From Maricaulis sp947259345 (GTDB lineage: Bacteria > Pseudomonadota > Alphaproteobacteria > Caulobacterales > Maricaulaceae), in the NCBI GenBank assembly GCA_965217205.1, contig OZ244254.1:2170001-2234000 (forward strand): a DNA stretch of 64,000 nucleotides. The letters are read 5' to 3'. Made by a program: the position numbers and the translations under genes. Positions 9,564 to 18,550 of the stretch are shown here, one piece after another; position 1 is the stretch's first letter; every line of letters starts with the position of its first letter. A model generated the notes under the pieces. That model searched no databases. It was not told the origin of the DNA and saw nothing but the letters and a program-made list of their open reading frames with translations.

Positions 9564-10481
9564 ATGACACCGCAAGCGCCTCCCGCCCTGTTCGACCGCA
9601 CCTTGCTGCGCCAGCGCCGCAAACGATCAGCGCGCAGTGTGTCAGATTACAACTTCCTCGCGCAACGGGCTTTCGAGGATATTGGCGACCGGGTGGCCGG
9701 AATTACGCGGGACTTCGACCGCGGCGCCCTGCTCGGTGGCGGCCCCGGACTGATGTCCGCCCCGGCCGGCGGGCTGGTCCGGGGGAAGGTCAGCTGGCTG
9801 TGCCGGGCCGATCTCGCCCCATCCATCGCCGCACAGCTGACCCGCCCGGCGCTCACCCTCGACGAGGAAGCCCTGCCCTTTGCCAGTGAGAGCCTCGACA
9901 TTGTCCTCGCACCCTGGGGCCTGCACTGGACCAATGACCTGCCGGGCGCTCTGGTGCAGATCAATCACGCCCTCAAGCCGGACGGTTTCTTCGCCTGCGC
10001 CCTGCCGGGCGGATCGACCCTGACAGAGCTGCGCCAATGCCTGATGGCCGCCGAGAGCGAGCTGACGGGTGGTGTCGCGGCGCGTGTCTCGCCTCTGGCC
10101 GGGACTTTCGACCTGGCCGCCCTGCTCCAGCGCGCGGGCTTTGCCATGCCGGTGGCCGATGTCGACCGGGTCACCGTGCGCTATGACCATATCTTCGCGC
10201 TGATGGCGGATCTGCGTGGCATGGGTGAAACCTCCATCCTCGCTGACCGTCCCCGGACCCCGGCCACCCGCACCCTCTTCGCCCGCGCCGGCCAGATCTA
10301 TGCCGAGCGCTTCGCCGATCCCGATGGCCGCGTCCGAGCGACTTTCGAAATCATCCACGCCGCCGGCTGGGCCCCGCATCCGGATCAGCCGAAACCGAAA
10401 CGGCCGGGGTCCGCGACGCACCGGCTGGCGGATGCGCTGGGCGTGAAGGAAAAATCGCTGGGTGAGAAGGCGGGGGGTTAG
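9564..10481 (+). CDS. SAM-dependent methyltransferase, BioC/NDUFAF5-like
   Basis: 305 residues. The N-terminus PALFDRTLLRQRRKRSAR and the central SESLDIVLAPWGLHWTNDLPG with LKPDGFFACALPGGSTL match the BioC-like / NDUFAF5 group of class I methyltransferases. In alphaproteobacteria such genes commonly sit next to comF and grxC; their mitochondrial relative NDUFAF5 hydroxylates a complex I subunit, so actual methyl transfer is not assured. The usual glycine-rich SAM motif I is degraded (ALLGGGPGLM), compatible with this group. ATG at 9564 is preferred to an upstream frame start at 9441 that would overlap comF. Divergent from comF, 65 bases apart. Confidence 0.82.
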   Translation: MTPQAPPALFDRTLLRQRRKRSARSVSDYNFLAQRAFEDIGDRVAGITRDFDRGALLGGGPGLMSAPAGGLVRGKVSWLCRADLAPSIAAQLTRPALTLDEEALPFASESLDIVLAPWGLHWTNDLPGALVQINHALKPDGFFACALPGGSTLTELRQCLMAAESELTGGVAARVSPLAGTFDLAALLQRAGFAMPVADVDRVTVRYDHIFALMADLRGMGETSILADRPRTPATRTLFARAGQIYAERFADPDGRVRATFEIIHAAGWAPHPDQPKPKRPGSATHRLADALGVKEKSLGEKAGG

Positions 10482-10498
10482 GGGGCTTTCGCCGGGGC

Positions 10499-10657
10499 CT
10501 AAAACGGCGCCGCCGCGTTATTGAACATGTCCATCACGGCCGGGCCGATGACCGCCAGCGCACCGATCCCGATGATCGAGACAAGAACCGCAATCATCGC
10601 ATACTCGATGGCTGTGGCGCCGCTCTGTTCGCGGGCGAAGCGGGCAAGAAGTTTCAT
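10499..10657 (-). CDS. Flp/Fap-type (type IVb) pilin, 52 residues
   Basis: A short gene encoding MKLLARFAREQSGATAIEYA followed by a 20-residue hydrophobic stretch (MIAVLVSIIGIGALAVIGPA) and VMDMFNNAAAPF. The SGATAIEYA motif is the processing site and Glu of Flp pilins: the Tad prepilin peptidase would cut after the Gly and the mature pilin would polymerise into tight-adherence pili. Size and layout match Flp pilins. Its ATG overlaps the mutT stop by one base (TGATG), suggesting translational coupling. No other tad/cpa gene lies in the window, so assembly must rely on a cluster elsewhere, or this may be an accessory pilin. Confidence 0.88.
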   Translation of the reverse strand: MKLLARFAREQSGATAIEYAMIAVLVSIIGIGALAVIGPAVMDMFNNAAAPF

Positions 10658-11073
10658 CACAGACGATCCCTCAGCTCGGCAGCCAGCGAAATGTCGGCGG
10701 CGGACATCTGGTAGTCGCGCAGTTTTTCCTTGCGGACCCAGGCCAGTTCCTGGCCTTCATTGGGGTGCGGGAAGCCGTCCCAGGTGCGGCACAGGAAGAG
10801 CGGCATGACGATGTGGAAGTCGTCATAGGGATGCGAGACGAAGGCAAAGGGGTGCAGACACCGTTCGCACGGTTCGACACTGAGCTCTTCGCGCAATTCA
10901 CGCACCACAGCCTGCTCCGGCGTCTCGCCCGGCTCGATCTTGCCGCCGGGGAATTCCCAAAGCCCCGCCATGGCTTTCCCCTCGGGTCGCTTGGCGATGA
11001 GAATGCGACCATCGGCATCCAGCAAGGCACAGGCGGCAACGAAGAGCACCGGTTTGGGGCTACAAGCGGTCAT
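10657..11073 (-). CDS. mutT: MutT-type Nudix hydrolase ((deoxy)nucleoside triphosphate pyrophosphohydrolase)
   Basis: 138 residues, typical of MutT. A full Nudix box occupies residues 43-65 (GGKIEPGE then REL-REELSVE), preceded by ILIAKRPEGKAMAGLWEFP, the strand and loop diagnostic for 8-oxo-dGTP-type hydrolases. The enzyme would remove oxidised nucleotides from the pool. It lies 50 bases downstream of the PpiC-type isomerase on the same strand and its stop overlaps the Flp pilin start by one base. In related genomes a secA-isomerase-argJ-mutT order is common as I recall; argJ is absent here. Confidence 0.92.
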   Translation of the reverse strand: MTACSPKPVLFVAACALLDADGRILIAKRPEGKAMAGLWEFPGGKIEPGETPEQAVVRELREELSVEPCERCLHPFAFVSHPYDDFHIVMPLFLCRTWDGFPHPNEGQELAWVRKEKLRDYQMSAADISLAAELRDRL

Positions 11074-11123
11074 ATTCCCACATCTCCCTTAAGGACGGGT
11101 GCAGAAAGGCGGTTAATACGCAC

Positions 11124-12089
11124 CTAGCCAGGCTGGTCGGCATTCAGGTTTTCTTCAGCGCCCGCAGTCGCCTCGTCTCCGGACATGTCCAGTGCGCCAT
11201 CCTCCCCCTCCGGGGCAAGCGTGAGCGACAGGTCGGGACGCTCAATGACCGCATTGGTACGCAAGCCGTCAATCAGGGCCTCGATCTGATCGAAGGTGTA
11301 GAAGCGTGTGATATTCGGGCGCAGCGCCTCCAGCGAGGGCGGAGGCTGCCGGCGCCGATCCACAACGGTCAGCAAATGCCACCCGAACTCGGTTCGGAAC
11401 GGTTCCGACACCGCGCCCTCGGGCGTCGCAAAGGCCACCGCTCCGAAGGCTGGCAGGATACCCTGGCGCGAAAAATAGCCCAGATCCCCGCCCTCCAGTC
11501 GGGTCGCCTGGTCCTCACTGAGGGCAACGGCAAGTTCCGCGAAATCCCGGCCCTGGTCGATCAGATCCTTGATGGCGACCGCCTCATCCTCGGTCTGCAC
11601 CAGAATATGGCGCGCCCTGACCTCCTCACCCAGGGGAATCAGCCGGATCTGTTCCTCATAGATGCGCTGGATTGTCTCTTCCGGCACGGCCTCATCCACC
11701 GCAGTCTCGACCAGGACATTGGCCAGGATGCGCTCCTCGGCCAGCGCCAGACGGCGGCGGGCAATCTCGGACTGGTGCAGGCCGCGACGGCGCGCTTCCA
11801 GGGCCAGCAGGCGCTGGTCAACCAATTCGTCGAGAATACGATCGAAATCCTCGCTGCCCATTTCCGGCACCGGCTCACCGGTTTCCGCCGACTGGGCGGT
11901 CGCTTCACGCGTGACATCAGAGCGCCGGATCAGCGTACCGTCGACCCGCGCAACGACCGGATCCGCTTCATCGAGGGACAGGTTGGGCGCTTCATCGGAC
12001 AAATCCTCCACCGTCCGCCGCGGCTCGGGGCCACAGGCGAAGCAAGTTGCAGTCAGCACAAAAATGCAAAAGAGCCTGAAAACAGACAC
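11124..12089 (-). CDS. Exported PpiC-type (parvulin) peptidyl-prolyl isomerase
   Basis: 321 residues beginning with a hydrophobic signal (VFRLFCIFVLTATCFACG); a Cys at the end of that stretch could be lipidated, but the lipobox is poor. A SurA-like chaperone segment (about 45-145) precedes a parvulin domain (about 155-255): VRARHILVQ, GRDFAELAVALSED, GGDLGYFSRQGILPAFGAVAF, FGWHLLTVVDRR. It would help outer-membrane or periplasmic proteins fold. The start codon is GTG at 12089. It is divergent from secA across 179 bases, so the export motor and a periplasmic foldase share an upstream region. Confidence 0.9.
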   Translation of the reverse strand: MSVFRLFCIFVLTATCFACGPEPRRTVEDLSDEAPNLSLDEADPVVARVDGTLIRRSDVTREATAQSAETGEPVPEMGSEDFDRILDELVDQRLLALEARRRGLHQSEIARRRLALAEERILANVLVETAVDEAVPEETIQRIYEEQIRLIPLGEEVRARHILVQTEDEAVAIKDLIDQGRDFAELAVALSEDQATRLEGGDLGYFSRQGILPAFGAVAFATPEGAVSEPFRTEFGWHLLTVVDRRRQPPPSLEALRPNITRFYTFDQIEALIDGLRTNAVIERPDLSLTLAPEGEDGALDMSGDEATAGAEENLNADQPG

Positions 12090-12268
12090 CTATAGCGCCT
12101 CACCTGTTGAAGTGGCGGGACTTGATTGCCGCGCCGCTTGATTGACAGTTACACCCCTCATCCTTAAGTCACCCTGACGTTTCAAAGCAATGCTGTCGTC
12201 CCCGGCGAACGGAACGAAACCTGGGCGCCGGACGCCAGCTGCCCAGTAGTTCGCAAAGCCTGAGCCAC

Positions 12269-15136
12269 ATGCTGTCCATTGCCCGCAAGATCTTCGGTAC
12301 CGAAAACGACCGTAAAGTCCGCCGCCTGCGTCCGATCGTTGAGAAAATCAACGCGATGGAGCCGGATTTCGAAGCGCTCTCGGATGACGCGTTGAAAGCC
12401 AAGACGGTCGAATTCCGCGAACGCCTGGAGAAGGGCGAAAAACTCGACAATCTCCTGCCGGAAGCCTTTGCCGCTGTTCGAGAAGCGTCAAAGCGCGCCC
12501 TCGGCCTGCGCCCCTATGACGTCCAGATGATGGGCGGTGTCGTTCTGCACGAAGGCGCCATTGCCGAGATGAAGACCGGTGAGGGCAAGACCCTCGTCGC
12601 CACCCTGCCTTGCTATCTCAACGCGCTGGAAAACAAGGGCGTGCACGTCGTCACGGTCAATGACTATCTGGCCACGCGCGACAGTGAATGGATGGGCCGG
12701 GTCTTTGCCCAGCTCGGAATGACGACCGGCGTGATCGCCCACGGCATGACCGATCCGGAACGCCGCGCCGCCTATGCCTGCGACATCACCTACGCGACCA
12801 ATAACGAGCTCGGCTTCGATTATCTGCGCGACAACATGAAATACTCGACGGACGAGATGGTGCAGCGCGGCCATGGCTTCGCCATCGTCGATGAGGTCGA
12901 CTCCATCCTGATCGACGAGGCGCGCACGCCGCTGATCATTTCCGGCCGCACCGAAGACCGCACGGAATTCTACAAGACCATCAATGAGCTGATCCCGCTT
13001 TTGGGCGAGGATTGCTATGAGATTGACGAGAAGGCCCGCTCGGTCCTCCTCACCGAAGACGGCAATGAGGAAATCGAGCGCCTGCTGAAAGAGCGCGAAC
13101 TCCTCGCGGAAGGCGATCTCTACGATGTCGAGAACATCCAGGCCGTCCACCACGTCAACCAGGCCCTCAAGGCGCACAAGATCTTCGTGCGCGACAAGGA
13201 TTACATCATCAAGGACAATGCCGTTGTCCTGATCGATGAATTCACCGGTCGCATGATGCCGGGCCGCCGCCTCTCCGATGGTCTCCACCAGGCCATCGAG
13301 GCCAAGGAAGGCACCGAAATCCAGCCGGAAAACCAGACCCTGGCCTCGGTCACTTTCCAGAATTACTTCCGCCTCTACGGCAAGCTGGCTGGCATGACCG
13401 GTACCGCGCTGACCGAAGCGGACGAATTCTTCGACATTTACAAGCTCGGCGTGGTCGAGATCCCGACCAACAAGCCGATTGCGCGGATTGACGAGGAAGA
13501 CGAAGTTTATCGCACGCTGGAAGAGAAATACGCCGCCATCATCGATGAAATCGTCGACTGCAAGGAGCGGGGTCAACCTGTCCTCGTGGGCACGGCCTCG
13601 ATCGAGAAGTCCGAAGTCCTCGACCGGCTGATGAGCGACAAGGCCCTGTTCAAGAAGATGTTGGGCCATCTCTATCCGAAAGACGAAGCGGCGAAGGCCG
13701 AGTTCGAGAAGTCGGCCCGCCCGTCAAGCCGGACCCTGCCGGAAATGCTCAAGCTGATCCCGCTTGACCATCAGGTGCTCAATGCCCGCTACCATGAGCA
13801 GGAAGCCTTTATCGTCGCCCAGGCCGGTGTGCCGGGTGCAGTGACGATCGCCACCAATATGGCCGGTCGCGGTACCGATATTCAGCTCGGCGGCAATCCG
13901 GACATGCGTCTGGACGCTTGGAAGGCCGAACAGGAAGAAGCCGGCAAGACCCCGACCCAGACCGAGATCGACCGCGAGATGGACGCCATCAAGGCCGACA
14001 TCGCCGAGAAGAAGCGAAAAGCGCTGGATGCAGGCGGGCTCTACGTGCTCGCCACCGAGCGCCATGAAAGCCGCCGCATCGACAATCAGCTGCGCGGCCG
14101 GACCGGTCGCCAGGGCGATCCGGGCCGTTCGAAATTCTTCATCTCCGTCCAGGACGATTTGCTGCGCATTTTCGCACCGGAGCGTCTGGACGGGATCATG
14201 CGCACGCTGGGCATGAAAGAGGGTGAGGCCATCCAGCACCCCTGGATGTCCAAGGCCCTCGAGACCTCGCAGCGCAAGGTCGAGCAGCGCAATTTCGACA
14301 TCCGCAAGAATGTCCTGAAATACGACGACGTGATGAATGACCAGCGCAAGGCGGTCTTCGAACAGCGCATCGATTTCATGCTGTCGGACGACGTTGCCGA
14401 CGTCATCAAGGACATGCGCCAGTCCACCGCCGAAGACCTGGTCACGGCCCATATCCCGCCCAAGGCCTTTGCCGACCAGTGGGACATCACAGGCCTCAAG
14501 GAAGAGCTGAAGAATACGTTCGGGCTCGATTTGCCAGTGGAAGCCTGGGCGGACGAAGAAGGCATTGCCGACGAAGAAATCCTTGAACGCATCAGCGATG
14601 CTGCCGACAAGGCCTATGCCGAGAAAGCCGCCAATGCGGGCCCGGACCTGATGCGCCGGATCGAAAAATCGATCCTGCTCCAGGCCATCGACATCAATTG
14701 GCGCGAACACCTACAAAATCTCGACGCGATGCGCTCGATGATCGGCCTGCGCTCCTACGCCCAGCGCAATCCGCTCAACGAGTTCAAGACCGAGGCCTTC
14801 AACCTGTTCCAGCGCATGATGGACAATTTGCGCGGCGAAGTGACCAAACAGCTCATGCTGATCCGCTTCGAGCGGGCCCCGGCGCCGCCCAAGGCTCCGG
14901 AAGACATGACAGCGACGCATATCGATCCACGTACCGGTCGCAATGAAATGGCCGATCCGGGTGACGGACCCGTCGCACCGCGTGTCTCGCCGACCCAGCG
15001 CCGCGTCTCCACACCTGCGCATCCGAACAAGCCGGAGACCTGGGGCCGCGTCGCCCGCAACGCGCCCTGCCCCTGCGGGTCCGGCAAGAAGTACAAGCAG
15101 TGCCACGGCGCCATCAGCACCGCGCCCGGCGCCTGA
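12269..15136 (+). CDS. secA: Preprotein translocase ATPase SecA
   Basis: 955 residues, full length. The Walker A motif MKTGEGKTLVATL lies near residue 105 and the DEAD-like IVDEVDSILIDEAR near 208. The preprotein cross-linking domain, helical scaffold and wing domains follow, with ATNMAGRGTDIQLGGNP and GRTGRQGDPG as motifs of the second motor domain. The C-terminus keeps the zinc/SecB-binding motif NAPCPCGSGKKYKQCHG. SecA drives post-translational export through SecYEG. The Shine-Dalgarno upstream is weak. A GNAT gene follows 18 bases later on the same strand. Confidence 0.99.
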   Translation: MLSIARKIFGTENDRKVRRLRPIVEKINAMEPDFEALSDDALKAKTVEFRERLEKGEKLDNLLPEAFAAVREASKRALGLRPYDVQMMGGVVLHEGAIAEMKTGEGKTLVATLPCYLNALENKGVHVVTVNDYLATRDSEWMGRVFAQLGMTTGVIAHGMTDPERRAAYACDITYATNNELGFDYLRDNMKYSTDEMVQRGHGFAIVDEVDSILIDEARTPLIISGRTEDRTEFYKTINELIPLLGEDCYEIDEKARSVLLTEDGNEEIERLLKERELLAEGDLYDVENIQAVHHVNQALKAHKIFVRDKDYIIKDNAVVLIDEFTGRMMPGRRLSDGLHQAIEAKEGTEIQPENQTLASVTFQNYFRLYGKLAGMTGTALTEADEFFDIYKLGVVEIPTNKPIARIDEEDEVYRTLEEKYAAIIDEIVDCKERGQPVLVGTASIEKSEVLDRLMSDKALFKKMLGHLYPKDEAAKAEFEKSARPSSRTLPEMLKLIPLDHQVLNARYHEQEAFIVAQAGVPGAVTIATNMAGRGTDIQLGGNPDMRLDAWKAEQEEAGKTPTQTEIDREMDAIKADIAEKKRKALDAGGLYVLATERHESRRIDNQLRGRTGRQGDPGRSKFFISVQDDLLRIFAPERLDGIMRTLGMKEGEAIQHPWMSKALETSQRKVEQRNFDIRKNVLKYDDVMNDQRKAVFEQRIDFMLSDDVADVIKDMRQSTAEDLVTAHIPPKAFADQWDITGLKEELKNTFGLDLPVEAWADEEGIADEEILERISDAADKAYAEKAANAGPDLMRRIEKSILLQAIDINWREHLQNLDAMRSMIGLRSYAQRNPLNEFKTEAFNLFQRMMDNLRGEVTKQLMLIRFERAPAPPKAPEDMTATHIDPRTGRNEMADPGDGPVAPRVSPTQRRVSTPAHPNKPETWGRVARNAPCPCGSGKKYKQCHGAISTAPGA

Positions 15137-15154
15137 TCCGGCAAAGGTGACACG

Positions 15155-15616
15155 ATGAGCGAGGTCCGCCTTCGTCCTGCCTGTGCCGGTGAGGAAGATG
15201 CGCTCTCTGAACTCTGCCTGAAATCCAAGGCGCATTGGGGATATGACGAGGCCTTCATGGCCGAAGTCGCGCCCTATCTGCGTGTCACTGCCGAAGCCAT
15301 CGATGCGGGTCTGACCACCGTCGCGGAGCTCGAGGATGGCACGATGCTGGGTGTGTGCCAGATCGATCCGGGCGGGCACCACGGCACGCTGGACCTGCTC
15401 TTCATCACCCCCGCCGCCATCGGCAAGGGCGTCGGCCGCGACCTCTTCGAGGATGCCAAGGCCAAGCTCAAAGCCCGCGGCGAGACGGTGATGACCATCC
15501 TCTCAGACCCCTATGCCGAAGCCGCCTATATCCATATGGGCGCCCGCCGTGTTGCCATGCGCCCCAGCGATGTCTTCAAGGGCCGCGAACTGCCCTGGTT
15601 GGAAGTGACGCTCTAA
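15155..15616 (+). CDS. GNAT family N-acetyltransferase
   Basis: 153 residues with the GNAT fold: VRLRPACAGEEDALSELCLK at the N-terminus, a central strand-turn LGVCQIDPGGHHGTLDLLFITP, and the acetyl-CoA loop AIGKGVGRDLFEDAKAKLKARG. The end (YIHMGARRVAMRPSDVFKGRELP) matches the C-terminal strands of small GNATs. The substrate is not predictable. The AAAGGTG upstream is a plausible Shine-Dalgarno. It follows secA by 18 bases and overlaps the convergent LysR gene by 4 bases at the stop codons. Confidence 0.88.
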   Translation: MSEVRLRPACAGEEDALSELCLKSKAHWGYDEAFMAEVAPYLRVTAEAIDAGLTTVAELEDGTMLGVCQIDPGGHHGTLDLLFITPAAIGKGVGRDLFEDAKAKLKARGETVMTILSDPYAEAAYIHMGARRVAMRPSDVFKGRELPWLEVTL

Positions 15617-16518
15617 TCGCGACCCAGCGGGCGATTGCGGTAGGACTCCACCAGAATGTCGATCAGGGCCCGTACGCGCGCCGAATGCTCGCGATGGCCT
15701 GGATAGAGCACATGCAAGGCGCGCGGCTCGCTCTCCCAGTCGGCCAGAACCCGTACCAGTTTGCCTTGTGCCATTTCTTGCTCCGCAAGAAAGGCCGGCA
15801 CCAGACCAATGCCCTGGCCCCGGGCCAGAGCCCTGACGATGGCGATCGAGTTACTGATCCGCATCGGCCCGGAAAATCCGACTTCGACTGCTCGGCCAGC
15901 TCGATTGAAGCGCCAGACATCCGGTGTTGCCGCATGGCTGTAGGCCAGACACGCATGCGCGGTGAGTTGGTTCGGCGAGGCCGGTGTTCCGTGCGCTTCC
16001 AGATAGCCCGGTGAGGCGAGTAGCCAGCGGTCCATCGGCGTCAAACGTCGCCCGTGCAGGGAGGAATCCGCCATCGGGCCCGCCCCGCGTATGGCCAGGT
16101 CCAGTCCGTGCTCGACGAGGTCGACTTGGCGATCATCAAGCAAGACATCGAGTGTGATGTCGGGATGCCGCTCGCGGAAGTCCACGAGCCGGTCGGTCAG
16201 ATCAGCCAATCCCAGCGACATCGGTGCGGTCATGCGAATTCGCCCGCGCGGCGCAATGCCGGCCAGACCGGCCTGATCATCCGCCTCCGCAAGCGCCTCG
16301 AGAATGTGCACCGCATTGCGATAATAGTCGCGCCCGGCATCGGTCAGGCTCAGCCGTCGCGTCGTTCTGACCAGAAGCGCGACCCCCAGCCGGGCCTCAA
16401 GCTGGGCGACATGCTTGGAGACCGACGCGTTGGAGAGGCCCAAATCACGCGCGGCGGCCGCGAAGCCGTCCAGTTCGACCACACGTCGAAAGGTTTTGAG
16501 CACAAGAAAGCGATCCAT
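15613..16518 (-). CDS. LysR family transcriptional regulator
   Basis: 301 residues. The N-terminal winged helix (FRRVVELDGFAAAARDLGLS, NASVSKHVAQLEARLGVALLVRT) is standard for LysR; the remainder is a LysR substrate-binding domain (RIRMTAPMSLGLADLTDRLV, DLAIRGAGPM) of the subgroup usually found with DMT exporters or oxidoreductases. It is divergent from the exported cyclase gene (110 bases apart), so that gene and the following DMT exporter are the likely targets. The inducer is unknown. Confidence 0.92.
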   Translation of the reverse strand: MDRFLVLKTFRRVVELDGFAAAARDLGLSNASVSKHVAQLEARLGVALLVRTTRRLSLTDAGRDYYRNAVHILEALAEADDQAGLAGIAPRGRIRMTAPMSLGLADLTDRLVDFRERHPDITLDVLLDDRQVDLVEHGLDLAIRGAGPMADSSLHGRRLTPMDRWLLASPGYLEAHGTPASPNQLTAHACLAYSHAATPDVWRFNRAGRAVEVGFSGPMRISNSIAIVRALARGQGIGLVPAFLAEQEMAQGKLVRVLADWESEPRALHVLYPGHREHSARVRALIDILVESYRNRPLGRD

Positions 16519-16628
16519 TATTCACTCTTACGAAACATTGAGGTGAGTAATTACCCAATTATTTAATCCATGCCAAACCCGTATCTCTCCCGGCAATGCG
16601 GCCCCGCCGCCAGCCAAAGGAGAGTCAA

Positions 16629-17612
16629 ATGCGCCTATCCCTTACCCCGCCCCGCCTCGCCAGCCTCGCCCTGTTCGCGCTTGTCGCCACATCGGGCGGG
16701 CAGGCCCAGAATGTTGGTCAGAGCCCCTGGGGCGCTGACGACGAGATCGGTCGGCTCAATCAGATGACCGAGACAAGCCGCGCCGCCATCCTCTCGCGGA
16801 TTACCGGCGGGGCAAGCTATGACCTGTCGGTGGAATATTTCATCGGCATGCCCAGCTGGCAGGCCGCCGGCGATCCGCACTATCGCCTTTGGATGACGCA
16901 CACACCGCACGGCACCACCGCGGATGATCCGCTGGGCGTTGGTGGGAGCGTGAACGCCCATGTCAGCTATTCCGGCTCGGCCATCAGCCTCTACACCCAC
17001 ACCGGCACCCATATCGATGCGCTCAGCCATTTCGGACTCAACGGCCAAATCTGGAATGGTTTCAGCGCCGACGAACATCTCGGCGATCGTGGTTGGCATC
17101 GCGCCGACGCCGGAGCCCTTCCGCCCATCATCGCCCGTGGTCTGCTGGTCGACCTTCCAGCCCTGTTCGACGTGGACAGGCTGGAACCGGGCTATCGGCT
17201 GACCACCGCCGATATCGAGGCCGCCCTGGAGCGGGCAGGTCTGGCCATCCATACCGGCGATGTTGTCCTGGTGCGGACCGGCTGGATGCAGGATTTCGAA
17301 GACGCAGACGCCTATATGGGCAATGCGCCCGGGCTCGGCATGGACGCCGCCCGATATCTCGCCGAGGCCGGCGCCATGGTCGTGGGAGCCGATAATCTGA
17401 GCTTTGAAGCTTTCCCGTCAGAGGTCGACGGCAATTACGTCCCGGTCCACACCTTTCTGTTGGCCCAATCGGGAATACCCATCCTGGAAGTGGTCAATCT
17501 TGAGGGCCTGGCCCGTGACGGTGTGCAGGAGTTCGCCTTCATCGCCGCCTCCCTGCGCCTGCGCGGCGCCGATGCCGCGCCGATGCGGCCCATCGCCCTG
17601 CCGGTGGAGTGA
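16629..17612 (+). CDS. Exported cyclase-family hydrolase (kynurenine formamidase-like fold)
   Basis: 327 residues starting with a Sec signal (RLASLALFALVATSGGQAQ). The mature part is a cyclase/KynB-type fold (PF04199): the metal-binding signature HTGTHIDALSHF is present, as are GADNLSFEAFPSE and VHTFLLAQSGIPILEVVNLE. Family members hydrolyse amides or lactones with a bound divalent metal; the substrate here is not known. ATG at 16629 has a strong AGGAGAG upstream; an in-frame start at 16596 would put extra residues before the signal. The DMT exporter start is coupled to its end, and a LysR gene is divergent. Confidence 0.88.
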   Translation: MRLSLTPPRLASLALFALVATSGGQAQNVGQSPWGADDEIGRLNQMTETSRAAILSRITGGASYDLSVEYFIGMPSWQAAGDPHYRLWMTHTPHGTTADDPLGVGGSVNAHVSYSGSAISLYTHTGTHIDALSHFGLNGQIWNGFSADEHLGDRGWHRADAGALPPIIARGLLVDLPALFDVDRLEPGYRLTTADIEAALERAGLAIHTGDVVLVRTGWMQDFEDADAYMGNAPGLGMDAARYLAEAGAMVVGADNLSFEAFPSEVDGNYVPVHTFLLAQSGIPILEVVNLEGLARDGVQEFAFIAASLRLRGADAAPMRPIALPVE

Positions 17613-17617
17613 TCGTC

Positions 17618-18499
17618 ATGCCGCGACTGTCGGATATCGCGCTCACGGCGCTCGCCCCGGCGATCTGGGGCTGTTCCTACCTGGCCATCACGCTGAGCTT
17701 GCCGCCAGGCCACGCCCTGGGGATCGCCGCCCTGCGTGCCCTGCCGGCCGGCCTGCTCCTCCTGATGCTCGTGCGGCGCCTCCCCCGTGTCGACTGGGTC
17801 GTGAAGCTTTTCGTACTCGGCGGACTCAATTTCACGATCTTCTGGAGCCTGCTCAACATCGCCGCCTATCGCCTTCCAGGCGGCGTGGCTGCGACGGTCG
17901 GTGCCATTCAGCCCCTGCTCGTCATCGGGCTCGCGCATTTCGCGTTGGCCAGCACGATCCAGCTCAGGCATGTCCTCGCCGGTCTGGCGGGTCTGGCGGG
18001 TGTGGCACTTCTGGTCATGACAGGTGAGGCCCGGCTGGACGCGTTCGGTCTCATGGCGGGACTGGGCGGCGCGGCGGCGATGGCGGCCGGCAGCGTGCTC
18101 ACAAGGCGTTGGCATTTTCCGGTCTCACCGCTGACGCTGACAGCCTGGCAATTGACCGCGGGGGGCCTCCTGCTCCTCCCCCTTGCCTTGCTGACGGAGG
18201 GTGGGCTGCCACCGATCACGCCAACCTCGCTGACCGGCCTCGCCTGGCTGGCCATCCCGGGCGCCGCAATGACCTATTGGGTCTGGTTTCGCGGCCTCGC
18301 GGTGATCGGCCCCGCGCGAGCGACACTGCTCGGCTTTCTCAGCCCGATGACCGCGGTTTGCCTGGGCTGGATCGTGCTCGGCCAGACCCTGTCCGCGCTG
18401 CAGATCGCGGGGGTTCTGATTGTGCTCGCCAGTCTGTGGTTGAGCCAGGCATCCGCGCCTCAGAGCGCGAAGCCTGCCAGTCTCGTCACGAAGTCATGA
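17618..18499 (+). CDS. EamA/DMT family permease
   Basis: 293 residues, ten hydrophobic segments in two EamA repeats (IALTALAPAIWGCSYLAITL at the start; the second repeat begins near MAGLGGAAAMAAGS). This is the drug/metabolite transporter family of inner-membrane exporters, often for amino acids or metabolites. ATG at 17618 has GGTGGAG eight bases upstream; a GTG at 17609 that overlaps the cyclase stop is the alternative. It lies directly behind the exported cyclase and probably shares its LysR control, so it may export the substrate or product of that enzyme (inference). Confidence 0.88.
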   Translation: MPRLSDIALTALAPAIWGCSYLAITLSLPPGHALGIAALRALPAGLLLLMLVRRLPRVDWVVKLFVLGGLNFTIFWSLLNIAAYRLPGGVAATVGAIQPLLVIGLAHFALASTIQLRHVLAGLAGLAGVALLVMTGEARLDAFGLMAGLGGAAAMAAGSVLTRRWHFPVSPLTLTAWQLTAGGLLLLPLALLTEGGLPPITPTSLTGLAWLAIPGAAMTYWVWFRGLAVIGPARATLLGFLSPMTAVCLGWIVLGQTLSALQIAGVLIVLASLWLSQASAPQSAKPASLVTKS

Positions 18500-18550
18500 G
18501 ATCAGGACGTCTGAACGAACCAACCGCGCCGGACCGCGCAATGTCGGGGC

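Noticed and set aside
12488..14710. Two long frames antisense to secA
   Set aside because: Shadows of a highly conserved gene; no ribosome sites or domains.
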